A model generated the notes under the pieces. That model worked only from the letters and a program-made list of their open reading frames with translations. It was not told the DNA's origin and did not search any database. This document shows positions 22,607 to 33,487 of a stretch of 64,000 nucleotides of DNA, one piece after another (the first letter of the stretch is position 1; every line of letters starts with the position of its first letter). Both the position numbers and the translations under genes were made by a program. The stretch lies in NCBI GenBank assembly GCA_022592445.1, contig JABYQR010000164.1, forward strand, positions 33,681-97,680. The letters are read 5' to 3'. The DNA comes from Cytidiella melzeri. Taxonomy: Eukaryota; Basidiomycota; Agaricomycetes; Polyporales; Irpicaceae.

Positions 22607-24328
22607 GTCACGGTGCGCAGCTGGATTTGTGATGTAGTCCTATACCCGGACATCTTGAAGTGTGTTAACTTATTGTGATTTCCTGAACATCTATGTTGGC
22701 GGCAAAACGACGGCCGGCTCACAGAGGCTGGCAAGAACGCTGAGGCTTCCATGCGTGGTTTCGTGTCATTCTACATCTCCAGCCTCTCATACTGACAGGA
22801 CGATCGGAAAGAGGTGGACAGCAAGTTTTAGCTATAGCTAACGAGGATGGTGCATGTTCGAAGTCCGCAAGCGTCCGCCGCACGTTAAACTTCTTACTTC
22901 CACTGTGGAACTTGCAAGTGCACGTTTTCTCGTATTCTCCTCTGACTACTACCACCTCCTTCCTTCTCACTCCCCCCTGAACGGCTTCAAGGCCTTATCA
23001 GACTCTTGTAGACCCGTACATACAAAATCGGGCATCTCAGACAACACGGTCGGCAGAATTTCTTTCTGGACGCACTCTCAAGTTGTCCTCCCCTGCCAAA
23101 TACCCCCAACAGCTTGTACGCACTACGCAGTGCCTTTTTCGCTTCCTTTGCTTACACCACACTCACCTTATGTATTTCCGACTCGGCCACCCACTGTATA
23201 AAAGTTCAACATGACCTCAGCACATTGCAGGCCGGGGAATGTACAAATATTCGGGACTCTGCCATCCTCGATACTTACTTGAGGCTGACGTTATCACCGA
23301 TTGCTACGTTATGTATATGTAAGAGCGCTCCTAGGGAAGTGTTCATTCATTTTGGCTACGACATTGGAATGACCATATACTTTGAACCGTGTCAAACTTC
23401 ATCCTTCAAGCTCAAGTTGTTCAACATCTCAGGCTTCTCATGCAATACATGGTACAGTTTTTGTGTTGGTACCTCATCCTGATGTTGAATTTATCAGATT
23501 TATGGTATGTTCTCGCGATATAAACTCGGAGAAGGACAGATAGCTGATGCCAGTGTCTATTGAACACGAGGTTTGAACATCTATCAGTATGTCACTTTTT
23601 GCAGGACTCACATTATCAATTGCAGACATTGCAGCACAAGAATAAGATTTTATACAGAATACAATTATTGGGTTGCTCATTTACTGTCTGCCCCTTTTTC
23701 TGTTTCCCAACGCTTCCCAACTCTGTGCCACAATTTGGTAGGTAGACCAGGTCACATCCTTGACAATGCACCCTGGTCATCCTTGAGTACATTTAGTAGA
23801 TCAGTGACTTGCGTGATGGTCAATGTATCTGTATGGTAAGTGTCAAAGCAAAATTGGATTGCTAATCATTAGAGATAAGATCTGTGGATGACGTAGATTA
23901 GATAGATAGATAAGATCAGATAGTACATAGCATGTGGTTCCACCATCATTATGGCCACACACAATGCGGCACCTTACTGCATTGTTGTTGTAAATGCAGG
24001 GTTTGGGAGTTTGCACAGGAAGGGGGCTCAAACAGGTAAACACATTGTTATTGATTAGCTACAGAAATACATGGTTTTATATTATTTGACCAAAATAGAT
24101 AAGCTGAAAAGAGAGGTTTCTAAACGAGTAGTCTGTGCAGAATGATGAAAGGCAGGCAGCAGGAACAAACAGATACAAACAGAAAGAGGCAGAAAACCTA
24201 AAAATACAACAATCATGTTCCAGTAGTTTTCTTGACTGAATAGCAGAAGTCCCATGAGGCTTCTCGTGACTCATATTCCATATACCAAATGTATTGAGCT
24301 TACTACAGGCCCAGTTAGCACCATGTTG
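22607..24328. other. AT-rich region without supported genes
   Basis: No ORF with a recognisable family. A TATAAAAG at about 23197 is followed by ATG at 23211, but the frame closes early. From about 23.5 kb the base composition becomes AT-rich, like the transposon nest that follows, suggesting decayed repeats. Confidence 0.4.
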
Positions 24329-24590
24329 TGGATGGCCCGACTAGCCCTTATTTTTTGCATTTTACCTCTAGTTTACACCTTGCAAACCCTTTGCAAACCC
24401 CTGGCACGTCTATTAAGTGCCTGTATCACGTGGCTTAGATGCTCTACATAGTCACATTACTTGCTGCTACGTCACAATGGCACATGGATCAGCTGATGTA
24501 AGACTACATGGCTATAACCACGTGGCTCAGCCCATAGCTAGGGCTTGACGTCATAGATACGTTCACATGGACTCCTATTGTTCTATAGCT
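24329..24590 (+). repeat. Left arm of a 2.7-kb-spaced inverted repeat
   Basis: This stretch is closely similar to the reverse complement of 27030-27298 continued at 29926-29933. Shared landmarks include TGGATGGCCC, CTTAGATGCTCTACAT, TGGCTCAGCCCATAGCTAGG and TTGACGTCATAG. It looks like one terminal repeat of an old element whose other arm was later split by the MULE insertion. Confidence 0.65.
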
Positions 24591-25119
24591 ATTGTTCTCT
24601 TTATAGTAGAGTGCTCTCACAGGTGTGGAAATGGAACACAATAACTGGTCTCCTTTTAGTTAGATTCTCTCACAAGTAGAGGTCTTGGCAGAGTCCAGAC
24701 CATAGCTATTGTTCTTGTTTAGGTAGTTCTATTGTTCTTTCTTCTCACGTCTTCTTGCAAAGCCTGCCGTGAACATGGTCTGTGTGCAGGTCCCTGAAGT
24801 CTATATGAGATGCTGCATGTATACTCCTAGCCCCTCATCTTGACCTCTTGGTCTTCACTGGGCTAGGTAAGCAAACCCCTCTTGTACTACATAGCCGGTA
24901 GTATCAATCTAACTTGGTCTTTACTGGGCTAGATATCTAGATAAGGTCCATAGCTGGTGAGAGCATTGTGCTACACGCCTGCCATCACCTCATCGTTGTC
25001 CTTCACGCCGTGTTCCTAGTTGCTACGTTGAGCTCTGTCTCTGTGACAACAAGAGTTCTAGGACTATCACAAAATGTCCCCAGCACTGCTTACTAGTATG
25101 GTTCCCTCAATTGATATAC
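24591..25119. other. Decayed repeat sequence, unidentified
   Basis: Contains internally repeated phrases (GTTCTATAGCTATTGTTCT, and TCTTCACTGGGCTAG / TCTTTACTGGGCTAG) but no coding frame. Probably the remnant of an LTR element; the family is not identifiable. Confidence 0.35.
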
Positions 25120-26317
25120 AGTAGTGGCAAAAAGTCTTGCAACACTGCAAGGGCACAACTCTTTGCTCTCTGTTTGAGCTCAAAACTGCGTATCTTATTC
25201 AATTGTTTTTTATACATTGAGTATTGCATGTATAGAATATGTCTACAATGAAAACAAAAGAGTCTTTCTCATGTATAATACATTGTACACAATCTGCACT
25301 GTCACGACGCTAGGCTCCCGTCACGTGCACAACCATTATTTGGGTTTGAATTGTTTTTTGATCCTTCCACTTCACCACTCTTGTGCTTTTTTCCATACCA
25401 CCCACTCTCCCAACTCTAGAACACACATATGGTGCAGTGTACCCCTACTAAAAAGGTCTGAATTTGGACTCTGCATAATGAAGGTGTCAGTGTGGCTGAC
25501 ATTTGCAAGAAAGTCCCCGTCCACTGGTACACCATCTATTGCACCATCAAAAACTTATCCCACAATCCCAATTGCTATGCAAACGAGTCCAAGACAGGTT
25601 GTCCTTGCGTTTTACAAGACCGTGATCTCTGTCACGCCACTTTACTCCTGGCACAAGGCATTCCCACAAGTGGCTGCCCAAACAATGCATCACAGGGCTG
25701 AAAGGATATGTGTGTCGACGAAAACCGTTTCTGTCTGTAGCTCACAAAAAGAAGTGCAAGTGGTGGGCTGGACATGCAACCAGATGGGGGCAGAAAGAGT
25801 GGGGGGTAATGGTGTTCTCAGATGATACCACATTTCATCTATTTGGCTCAGATGGGAGGGAATACTGCCAAAGAAGACAGGGCGAGGAGTTTTTGGACCA
25901 GAAAGTGCAGAAGACAGTGAAGCACGGGAGTGAAAGTATCATGGTGTGGGAATGCATCACTTTGAAGGGAAAAGGAAGGCTACACCGCATTGATCGGAAG
26001 ATGGATGCAAAGCTTTACTGCTCCATCCTATCAGAGTCTCTTCTGGGCACATTGGCAGACCAAGATTTGACCTGCCAACAGATCATTCTCTAACAGGACA
26101 ATGATCCAAAGCACACGTCAAAGCTTGCTACAGCTTGGTTCAAGGAGAAAAAGATCACTGTATTGCCCTGGCCTCCAAATTCACCAGATATAAATATTCT
26201 GGAGAATGTCTGAGACCATCTAAATTGCAATTTGCAGGCTTGCAAGCAGCAACTGTTCAATAAGGAGGAGCTGTGGGAGGCATTGCAGGAGGAGTGGGCA
26301 AATTTGAATGATGGGAG
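25120..26317 (+). pseudogene. Tc1/mariner transposase, inactivated copy
   Basis: A 5' terminal-repeat-like start (GTAGTGGCAAAAAGTCTTGC) precedes a broken Tc1-type transposase. Recognisable blocks are an N-terminal helix-turn-helix remnant (about 25440-25690), then WGVMVFSDDTTFHLFG (first catalytic D), QDNDPKHTSKLATAWF (second D) and PDINILENV (third acidic residue). The reading frame is interrupted: frame changes lie before 25710, and stop codons occur just before the QDNDPKHT block (26091-26093) and just after LENV. The 3' terminal repeat is absent because an LTR-like block begins at 26318. The copy is dead. Confidence 0.85.
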
Positions 26318-27031
26318 TGTAACAGTTAAGGTTACTTCTCACCAGATAAGTTGATAAACTGGGAGGGGTGGATGGAGATAGAGAGTAAGAGGTGTGGTGA
26401 GCAAAGTACTGTGAGGTACTGAGTAGTCCTAGTTCAACAGAGTGAATAAGACTGAGGGGATATGCCCTCAGGAGTGCCTCTATATATACATGAAGGGGAG
26501 GACCCCAGTTACTACCCTAAGACCCCTAATACCTACATGAGTAAGCAAAGTAATCTACCTTACTAAGCATGCCCTATGCCCTAGTGGTGCCACTTCAATA
26601 ATCAACCAATAGCAATTGTCCTTATGACCTGACCCCATGACCCAGTCCCAAGGCTAGACTTGTTCTAGCTTGTTCTAAGACAAGGCTAGACTTTTCCAGA
26701 AGGTTCTAAGAACTATGACATCATCTAATGGAATGTTCTACACTATGACATCATAGTTCCAGCATGTTCCACAAGGTTCCAGAGAGTTCTATCATGTGAT
26801 ACACAGATAAGGAAAGGAGCGCATCAGCGCATCAGAGACAGATGGTGCATCAGCTCATCAATTCATAAGCGCTGAAATAAGTGCTGAAATAAGCGCCTGA
26901 TAAGCACTAGTTAAGCGCCTAAATAGACACCGGATAAGTGCTGGATAAGCGCCTGATAAGCGCTTAAATATTCCCAGTAATATTGTTGCCTGGTAAGGCA
27001 AGTCTTGTAGAAACATTGACAATCTGTGACA
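26318..27031. mobile_element. Solo-LTR-like block
   Basis: A 714-bp non-coding block starting TGTAACAG and ending CTGTGACA, the TG...CA form of an LTR. Its last ~75 bp recur at 28184-28260, ending at the same TGTGACA boundary, which supports a true element end. No target duplication is visible (GGAG on the left, AATAG on the right), so flanking sequence was probably rearranged. It holds a TATATATA at about 26480. Confidence 0.6.
26862..26972. repeat. Short degenerate tandem motifs (ATAAGCGCC-type)
   Basis: About ten imperfect copies of a 10-13 bp motif such as CTGAAATAAGTG, CTGATAAGCGC and CTGGATAAGCGC lie in tandem inside the LTR-like block. Confidence 0.6.
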
Positions 27032-27298
27032 AATAGAAGTCCATGTGAACAGTAACTATGACGTCAAACCCTAGCTATGGGCTGAGCCATGTGGTTTTAG
27101 CCATGTGGTCTTACATAAGCTGAGTCACGTGCCAGTATGACATAGCAGCAAGTAACGTGACCATGTAGAGCATCTAAGCCATGTGATACGGGCACTTAAT
27201 AGACATGCAAGAAGTTAGTGTAGAGAGGGTTGCAACTGGGTTGTAGCCCGAGGTTTTACAGATAAAAGCAAGAGGTAAATTGTGAAAAATAGGGGTTA
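27030..27298 (-). repeat. Right arm of the inverted repeat paired with 24329-24590
   Basis: Reverse-complement similarity to the left arm runs through TGACGTCA, the CCATGTGG blocks and AGAGCATCTAAGCC. It is interrupted by the MULE at 27308 and resumes for a few bases after 29925 (TCCA). The older element was therefore in place before the MULE landed. Confidence 0.65.
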
Positions 27299-27307
27299 GT
27301 TGGGCCA

Positions 27308-28175
27308 ACTTGACGTTAATCTCCCACCCAATTGTCAGCACTAAACAAACTCCGCTAGGCGCGGGCTGATGGCGCCAAACCGAGAGCTCGGCGCGGGACT
27401 TAAGATAATTTTCAGAGCGCGGCGAGCCCGTCAATAGGTGTACAACAGGTTCCGCAAAAATACATAGAATAATAAAGAGTACATTTTGAGTCTATAGAAC
27501 TGATGCCTTGAGATACATAGGATAACAAAGAGTATATTCTTAACATCATAACAAAGAGTACATTGTAAGTCTATAGAACTGATGCCTCAGACTAAGGCTG
27601 TGTAGAGGGCTGTTTGGAGCTCGAAGCAGTGCGCGAAATGTCTGGACTTGCTCGATAGCGGTACCCAATGAGAGTTGGGGGTAAAGATTGCCGATTGCGA
27701 CTACTACCATTGGTGATAGGCATAGTGCGACGAGCTTCGTGTTGCTGTACCTGTCGTGCAAGGTCAACAGCAGGGCGTAGCTTTGGCATGATGCGCTTCA
27801 GCCATTCTGTGTTATCTCCTTGCTCTCGTAGTGTTTGCGCAAGATAAGCAATAAGATCAATGTTTTTGTTGATCTCATTTTCCTCTTCATCGTCAAGCTT
27901 AACATGCAAAGTGTATTCAGTATGTTGTTTGATAGTCAGCATAGAAATAGTGCTGCTCACCTCAAAGCCAGCACCCCCACCTGCTCTGGTACGCATAAGG
28001 CCGTCTTGGCCTGTTGCTGGTGCCTTGTTGGGTGATGACTGAATTGAAGTTGGATTTGAATTGAGCAGATCATTGACCTCTGCATCTGAGTCACTGAGCC
28101 AAGGACGTTCAGCCTCAAGTGGCAGTGGACTGGCAGCAGTGCCTTCTGTTGGTAACAAGTAGAATGGTGGTTGGT
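27308..28175 (+). repeat. Left inverted arm of the MULE
   Basis: Reverse complement of 29049-29916. On the minus strand it carries a second copy of the transposase C-terminal ~195 codons (stop at 27592), lacking any upstream transposase domain. Confidence 0.88.
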
Positions 28176-28183
28176 AACGGCAA

Positions 28184-28260
28184 GACAAGCGCTTAAATAT
28201 TCCCAATAATACCGTTGCCTGGTAAGGCAAGTCTTGTAGAAACATTGAAAATCTGTGACA
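28184..28260. repeat. LTR 3'-end fragment inside the MULE
   Basis: Matches 26952-27031 with a few mismatches (AAGCGCTTAAATATTCCCA start, CTGTGACA end). The transposase frame opens immediately after it, so it marks the truncation point of the transposase. Confidence 0.7.
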
Positions 28261-29632
28261 CAGCGAAAATAGTGATGAAGGTGTCTTTGGTGATGAAGAA
28301 GATGTGCGCCATGAAGTCTACAGGTTTGCACATGGGACCAAGGATCTTGATGCCGAGGAAGATGTTGAGCCGACAGAACATGGGGAAAGGAGCAAAGACA
28401 AGTCATACATCTTCTGTCCCCTTCCTCACCGACTTCCAATCTTGCGCTTGTTTGCTAAACATGCCTCACAGCACTCTCTTTTACCTGAACGACATGGCCA
28501 GGCACAAACAGCTGAATTGATCTACCGGGATGCAGTGACTGAAATGTATAATCATTGCAAGATCAACCGCCTATGTGAGGTGTGGGCATACCTTTGGAAC
28601 TCTTGGTACTCACCAGAGAAATGGCCACTATGGGCACGGTTGGCTCATGGCACCAGCATTCCAGTCCACCGGACACCAATGATGGTAGAAGCTTTGTGGC
28701 GTAACCTCAAGCGCCTTGTGCTGAGAATGTTCAACCGGCCTCCATTGGATCTGGCAACATACGTTATCATCACACGATCAAGTCCTTCCTATCGTCTCAC
28801 CCTCAGAAAACTTTGTTTTGACCGTGGAGGAGGACGCCAGAAGACTCTTACTCACATGCAAGTTGCCTTGAAGCGTGCCTGGAAGCGGCTCCTGGAAGCT
28901 CCCATCAATGGTACCTATACAACCAACACTACTCTCTGGACATGTGACTGTGGTGCTCAGAAATATCATGCAAATTTGCTTTGCAAGCACCTGGTCCAGG
29001 CTGTGGGACCCGTAGATCCTTCCTGGTGGTCAACAATCATTCGCCGTCACCAACCACCATTCTACTTGTTACCAACAGAAGGCACTGCTGCCAGTCCACT
29101 GCCACTTGAGGCTGAACGTCCTTGGCTCAGTGACTCAGATGCAGAGGTCAATGATCTGCTCAATTCAAATCCAACTTCAATTCAGTCATCACCCAACAAG
29201 GCACCAGCAACAGGCCAAGACGGCCTTATGCGTACCAGAGCAGGTGGGGGTGCTGGCTTTGAGGTGAGCAGCACTATTTCTATGCTGACTATCAAACAAC
29301 ATACTGAATACACTTTGCATGTTAAGCTTGACGATGAAGAGGAAAATGAGATCAACAAAAACATTGATCTTATTGCTTATCTTGCGCAAACACTACGAGA
29401 GCAAGGAGATAACACAGAATGGCTGAAGCGCATCATGCCAAAGCTACGCCCTGCTGTTGACCTTGCACGACAGGTACAGCAACACGAAGCTCGTCGCACT
29501 ATGCCTATCACCAATGGTAGTAGTCGCAATCGGCAATCTTTACCCCCAACTCTCATTGGGTACCGCTATCGAGCAAGTCCAGACATTTCGCGCACTGCTT
29601 CGAGCTCCAAACAGCCCTCTACACAGCCTTAG
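28261..29632 (+). pseudogene. MULE-type transposase, 5'-truncated, with SWIM zinc finger
   Basis: An open frame of about 450 codons is preceded by an in-frame stop inside the LTR fragment, and no ATG lies near its start. It retains the end of the MULE transposase domain (LWNSWYSPEKWPLWAR, then VEALWRNLKRLVLRMF) and a SWIM zinc finger (WTCDCGAQKYHANLLCKHLV, pattern CxC...CxH). The ~190-residue C-terminal tail lies wholly inside the right inverted arm. The catalytic N-terminal half is missing, so the copy is probably non-autonomous. Confidence 0.8.
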
Positions 29633-29916
29633 TCTGAGGCATCAGTTCTATAGACTTACAATGTACTCTTTGTTATGATGTTAAGAATATACTCTTTGTT
29701 ATCCTATGTATCTCAAGGCATCAGTTCTATAGACTCAAAATGTACTCTTTATTATTCTATGTATTTTTGCGGAACCTGTTGTACACCTATTGACGGGCTC
29801 GCCGCGCTCTGAAAATTATCTTAAGTCCCGCGCCGAGCTCTCGGTTTGGCGCCATCAGCCCGCGCCTAGCGGAGTTTGTTTAGTGCTGACAATTGGGTGG
29901 GAGATTAACGTCAAGT
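29049..29916 (-). repeat. Right inverted arm of the MULE
   Basis: 868 bp, reverse complement of 27308-28175. It encodes the transposase C-terminal tail on the plus strand. Confidence 0.88.
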
Positions 29917-30084
29917 GTTGGGCCATCCATGACAGAAAAACTTGCCAGGTCCCTTGCTGCATCTGCCCTGCCTTATTATCACCCAACATTCTTCAACATC
30001 ACACACTGTGATAATGAACATTCAAATTGTTCCGAGGTGCAAGACTGTGAGAAAACAACAATTATGTCGTTGTTAACTACCATA
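29917..30084. other. Right target duplication and remnant flank
   Basis: The 9-bp duplication is followed by a few bases of the older inverted repeat, then by unassigned sequence up to the tRNA gene. Confidence 0.5.
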
Positions 30085-30183
30085 TGCTCGAAATGAGGAT
30101 CGAACTCATGATCTCCGGATTACGTAAGCAATGCTTACTCATATATATGAGACCGGCGCTCTAACCAGCTGAGCCATTCAAGC
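30085..30183 (-). tRNA. tRNA-Met (CAT), elongator type, with intron
   Basis: Read on the minus strand: the acceptor stem GCTTGAA pairs with TTCGAGC, with A as discriminator base. The D-arm is GGCTCAGCTGGTTAGAGC. The anticodon loop CTCATAA is interrupted after position 37 by an intron of about 25 nt. The T-arm GAGTTCGATCCTC is standard; its TTC loop argues for elongator rather than initiator Met. The gene looks intact although it lies 170 bp from the transposon nest. Confidence 0.9.
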
Positions 30184-30477
30184 ATTCTTGATCTCTATTA
30201 TATGACTTGATGACTGATGTATGCATGTATTTTTCCCAAACTTTGGACCCGAAACACCCAAAGACAATCAATAACCCGAAGTTGTTGGCTTGTATTGTCC
30301 TTGAACCGGTGGGATAGAACCGTATCAGCTACCATGGTACTACACGTGAACTCTACAACTTTGCTACGACACAACGACAGTACCTTGACATTTCATTCGA
30401 ACCTCTGCTAAACCTTATCCTACAACGCTGTCATCATACCTCTTCGAGTCAGCCCTCATCCCTAGTAAAAATTCCGT

Positions 30478-33400
30478 TCAAGCAGGAGGCCACTTTCCCT
30501 CAATGATATCCGCAGCTAAAAGCAAACAATCAACATCAGCTTCCGCACTAACGCTATCCACAACAAGAAAAAAGTGTGCTCACCGATTTCGCCCAGCCCA
30601 TACGCAGTCGCTGTAATTCCCAAGAATCCCAAGTTCCCAATCAGCCACGTGCCAGTTAAAAAAAAAAGAGGAGGATACAGTACGCACATTGTGTGTTAGC
30701 ACCCACATGCAACGGCACAACCGAGATGTCCACCACCCTCAAATTCTTCGTACCGTACACCTTGAGCTCCGGCGAGACGACTCCACCCTTTTCTTTCGGA
30801 AGCATCGAGCACGTCCCGATGGTATCTATACCCCCCCACACACACACACATCTTGTCAGAGACCCCAAGTGAATGGTGAAAAGAGACACGAACGGTAAAT
30901 AGTAGCAAACGAGTTTCGGATCCACTTTTTGATGTCTTCTTCGGTCGACACCTCGGGTCCGGGGTTGAGCTCTCGCGCGATCATGTCTTTGAACGGCGAG
31001 AGCGACGCGATGTGGCGCATCCGCACAAAGTGCTCGTACATCAGCTCGAGGTCTATGGAACCACCAAAAACAATCAAAACCTCATGATAGCAGAGAGAGT
31101 GTGTGTGTTTGCTCACCAATGTCCTTTGAGAGGTAACGGGGGTCGATCTCGGGTGCTTCGGAGGGATCTTTCGATGCGGAGTGCTAACAAGATAGAACGA
31201 TCATGGCGTCAGCTACGGCGACACAAAGTGGACAAAGCAACCGAAAAGACGTACGACGGTACCCCTCGAGAACCCATGATTCAGCACCAACATCATCGTG
31301 ACGTACCTCTTGCCCGGCGTGGGTAGGTCTTACGCCAAGCAAGAGAAACAGAAAAAAGCTTGTCAGCACCTCTTCGCCTCCCCTGCCAGAACACAAACAT
31401 ACTAGGGAACGAATAACAAGCCGGGAACGAGATCCACTCGAACCCGGGAGATCCTTCCCCCTCCTTATCACTGTACCTCTCCTCCAAAAGTCTGTACTGA
31501 TCCAACAACCCTTGCTTCGCAAACAACAACCCTTCGTCGTCGGTTTCCTCCTTGCTGTCATTCCCAGCACGGCGGCCCTTCTGCAACTCTGCCACTTCTT
31601 CTTCGAGATCTTGGACGATCTTGACGATCTTGGCGTGCAATTCGGGAGCACGAGGGGTGAGCTGCGATAGCGCGAGTTGGCCGATACCGACGCAGCCGGC
31701 GTGGAAGAGACCTTTGCCCTGTTGGGCCAACTCGATGTGTTTCGCGAGGACGGCGGGGTCGGCGAGGATGTCGAGAGTGTCGAGAGGAGCGTCGTTCGTT
31801 AGTTCTGCAACAGCGAATGAAATTAGTTGTTAAACGAGAGAAGGAGAAAAAGACGTACCGAAAGAGACACCGCCGTAGATGTGCTCCTGCAAATTCTCGC
31901 CGACACCTGGCAACTCGACCTTGAGCGGAACATCGATCTTTGCAAGGACGTCCCGACGGCCAATCCCGGAGAGCTCGAGGAGGTGCGGGCTTGTCAGTGT
32001 TCTATCGCGGGTTTCGCGTCAGTCTAAACCTCTGTAAGACCAATAAAGAGTGAAGACGTACCCAGCGGACAGAACCACCTCGTTGTTTGCCTTGACCTCG
32101 TACACTTTTCCTCCATGCTCAAACTCGACGCCTGTCGCTGTCACCTCGCCGTTGGGGTCAGCGTCAGAGAGGAGGACGCGCCGAGCGAGGGCGGTGACGA
32201 GGACGGTCAGATTCGTGCGATGCGCATTGGGCTGATAGAAAGCCTTTGTGACAGGGGCATTAGCGGTGGAGAGAGGGTACTCAATTGCAAGGAGCAGGCG
32301 CGTACAGTAGTGGCGTACGATCTGGTGTTTGTCTTGGGGTCACGAGTGGAGGGAAGGAGCCAGTAACCACTCGGCTACACAAACAGTGAGCGAGCCGCAT
32401 ATACGACGCATGATAAGACTCACATCTCCATTGTACTGTTATCGAAAATCTATTAAATTGTGTCTCTTCACACAAAGGCCAATATACTTACCGGAGTCGG
32501 GTTCTTCTTGAACCCATCTTTATGAAAGGTCTTGACACAAAGCATGAAACTGATTACTGTATGTGAAACCCGGTGGAACGTACCTCCATAATCCTCGTCT
32601 CGCCCTCGTCCACCACCGCCGGGAACGAGAGCTTGACAGGGCCGTCTCTGCCCACCTTCCACTCTTTTGTGTCAAGGTAGTTTCTCTGTGCAATATCCTC
32701 TGGCGGGTCGATGAGCCCTTCGGTGCGGTTCACCGCGGTGAGAAAGTTGGAGAATGTCCAGCCTGGATTGCCAAGCTTCTCCCAGTCTGTTTACGAAGTA
32801 CAATGATCAAAACGAGGAGAGAGCACTTGGGGAACTGAGACAAACCGTCAATGTCACGACTGGGAGGTCTGAACCAGCCCATGAAGTTGATAGCGGACGA
32901 TCCGCCGAGGCCTTTTCCCCTATAGCAGGCAACACATGTTGTCAGCAAAGAAACCATTTAGGAGACACGATGGAATGGGACGTGCCGTTCCCAGACGCCT
33001 TCACGGTCAGCGGCGTGCTTTTGGGTAACCTACACGAAAGCATCAGCACAAGAAGTGATGAATTGGAACCAGGGACACGGACCCATTTGTGCCTGTACGA
33101 GTACAACTCGTTCGCAAAATGCGAGCCATACATCTGTACGGCCACTGTCAAGGACGGAGTTTGAGCACCTGATCCGAAAGAAGGAGTGAAACAGGACGTA
33201 CGGATATCGCGGTTGTTAAGATGGGCTTCGCCCGCCTCTAGGACGAGGACGGTTTTGGAGGGATCTGCGCTGAGACGGGCGGCAAGCGTCAGACCAGCGG
33301 TCTGCGTGACATTGATCAGTTGTTATGTCTGGCTGTGCAGAGCAGAGAGGATGGTTACGTACTCCGCCACCTGCGAGATGAAACGAAAGGGTGAACACTC

Positions 33401-33487
33401 GTGGGCAGAAAAAGACCGAAATAGCGACTTGCCAACGATGACATAGTCAAAGGCTTTGTTCGCGACGTCTTGAATGTTTGCGGTCAT
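30478..33487 (-). CDS. GMC (glucose-methanol-choline) family FAD oxidoreductase
   Basis: Nineteen exons give 631 aa. Exon bounds on the minus strand: 33487-33433, 33370-33363, 33301-33202, 33144-33083, 33029-32986, 32919-32846, 32786-32584, 32530-32492, 32435-32424, 32374-32306, 32243-32062, 32001-31859, 31804-31403, 31328-31255, 31183-31117, 31052-30894, 30825-30688, 30610-30584 and 30515-30478. FAD-binding signature: VGGGTAGL near residue 18, completed by an 8-nt exon. GMC signature 1: RGKGLGGSSAINF. Signature 2: SAGTLTSPHLLELSGIG. Catalytic H565 lies in YHTIGTCS, with N608 in the GANTQ motif. There is no signal peptide, so an intracellular alcohol/aryl-alcohol oxidase or dehydrogenase is likely. 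Two introns appear to be GC-AG (donors at 33432 and 32985). Confidence 0.9.

Larger units (their letters stand above)
27308..29916. mobile_element. MULE-type DNA transposon with 868-bp inverted arms and 9-bp target duplication
   Basis: The element begins ACTTGACGTTAATCTCCC and ends with the exact reverse complement. It is flanked on both sides by GTTGGGCCA (27299-27307 and 29917-29925), a 9-bp target-site duplication as expected for Mutator-like elements. The arms 27308-28175 and 29049-29916 are equal in length and, as judged from their identical translations, nearly identical. The core holds a short LTR fragment and a MULE/SWIM transposase segment. Arm identity and the intact duplication suggest recent movement. 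Confidence 0.88.

Noticed and set aside
23114..23482. Possible gene behind the TATAAAAG at about 23197
   Set aside because: The frame after the nearest ATG closes within about 25 codons and no convincing splice pairs rescue it.
24329..24329. Target duplication at the ends of the outer inverted repeat
   Set aside because: Sequences outside TGGATGGCCC on the two sides do not match; the ends may lie elsewhere.
26318..27031. Target-site duplication around the LTR-like block
   Set aside because: The five bases on each side differ (GGGAG and AATAG), so insertion boundaries cannot be proven this way.
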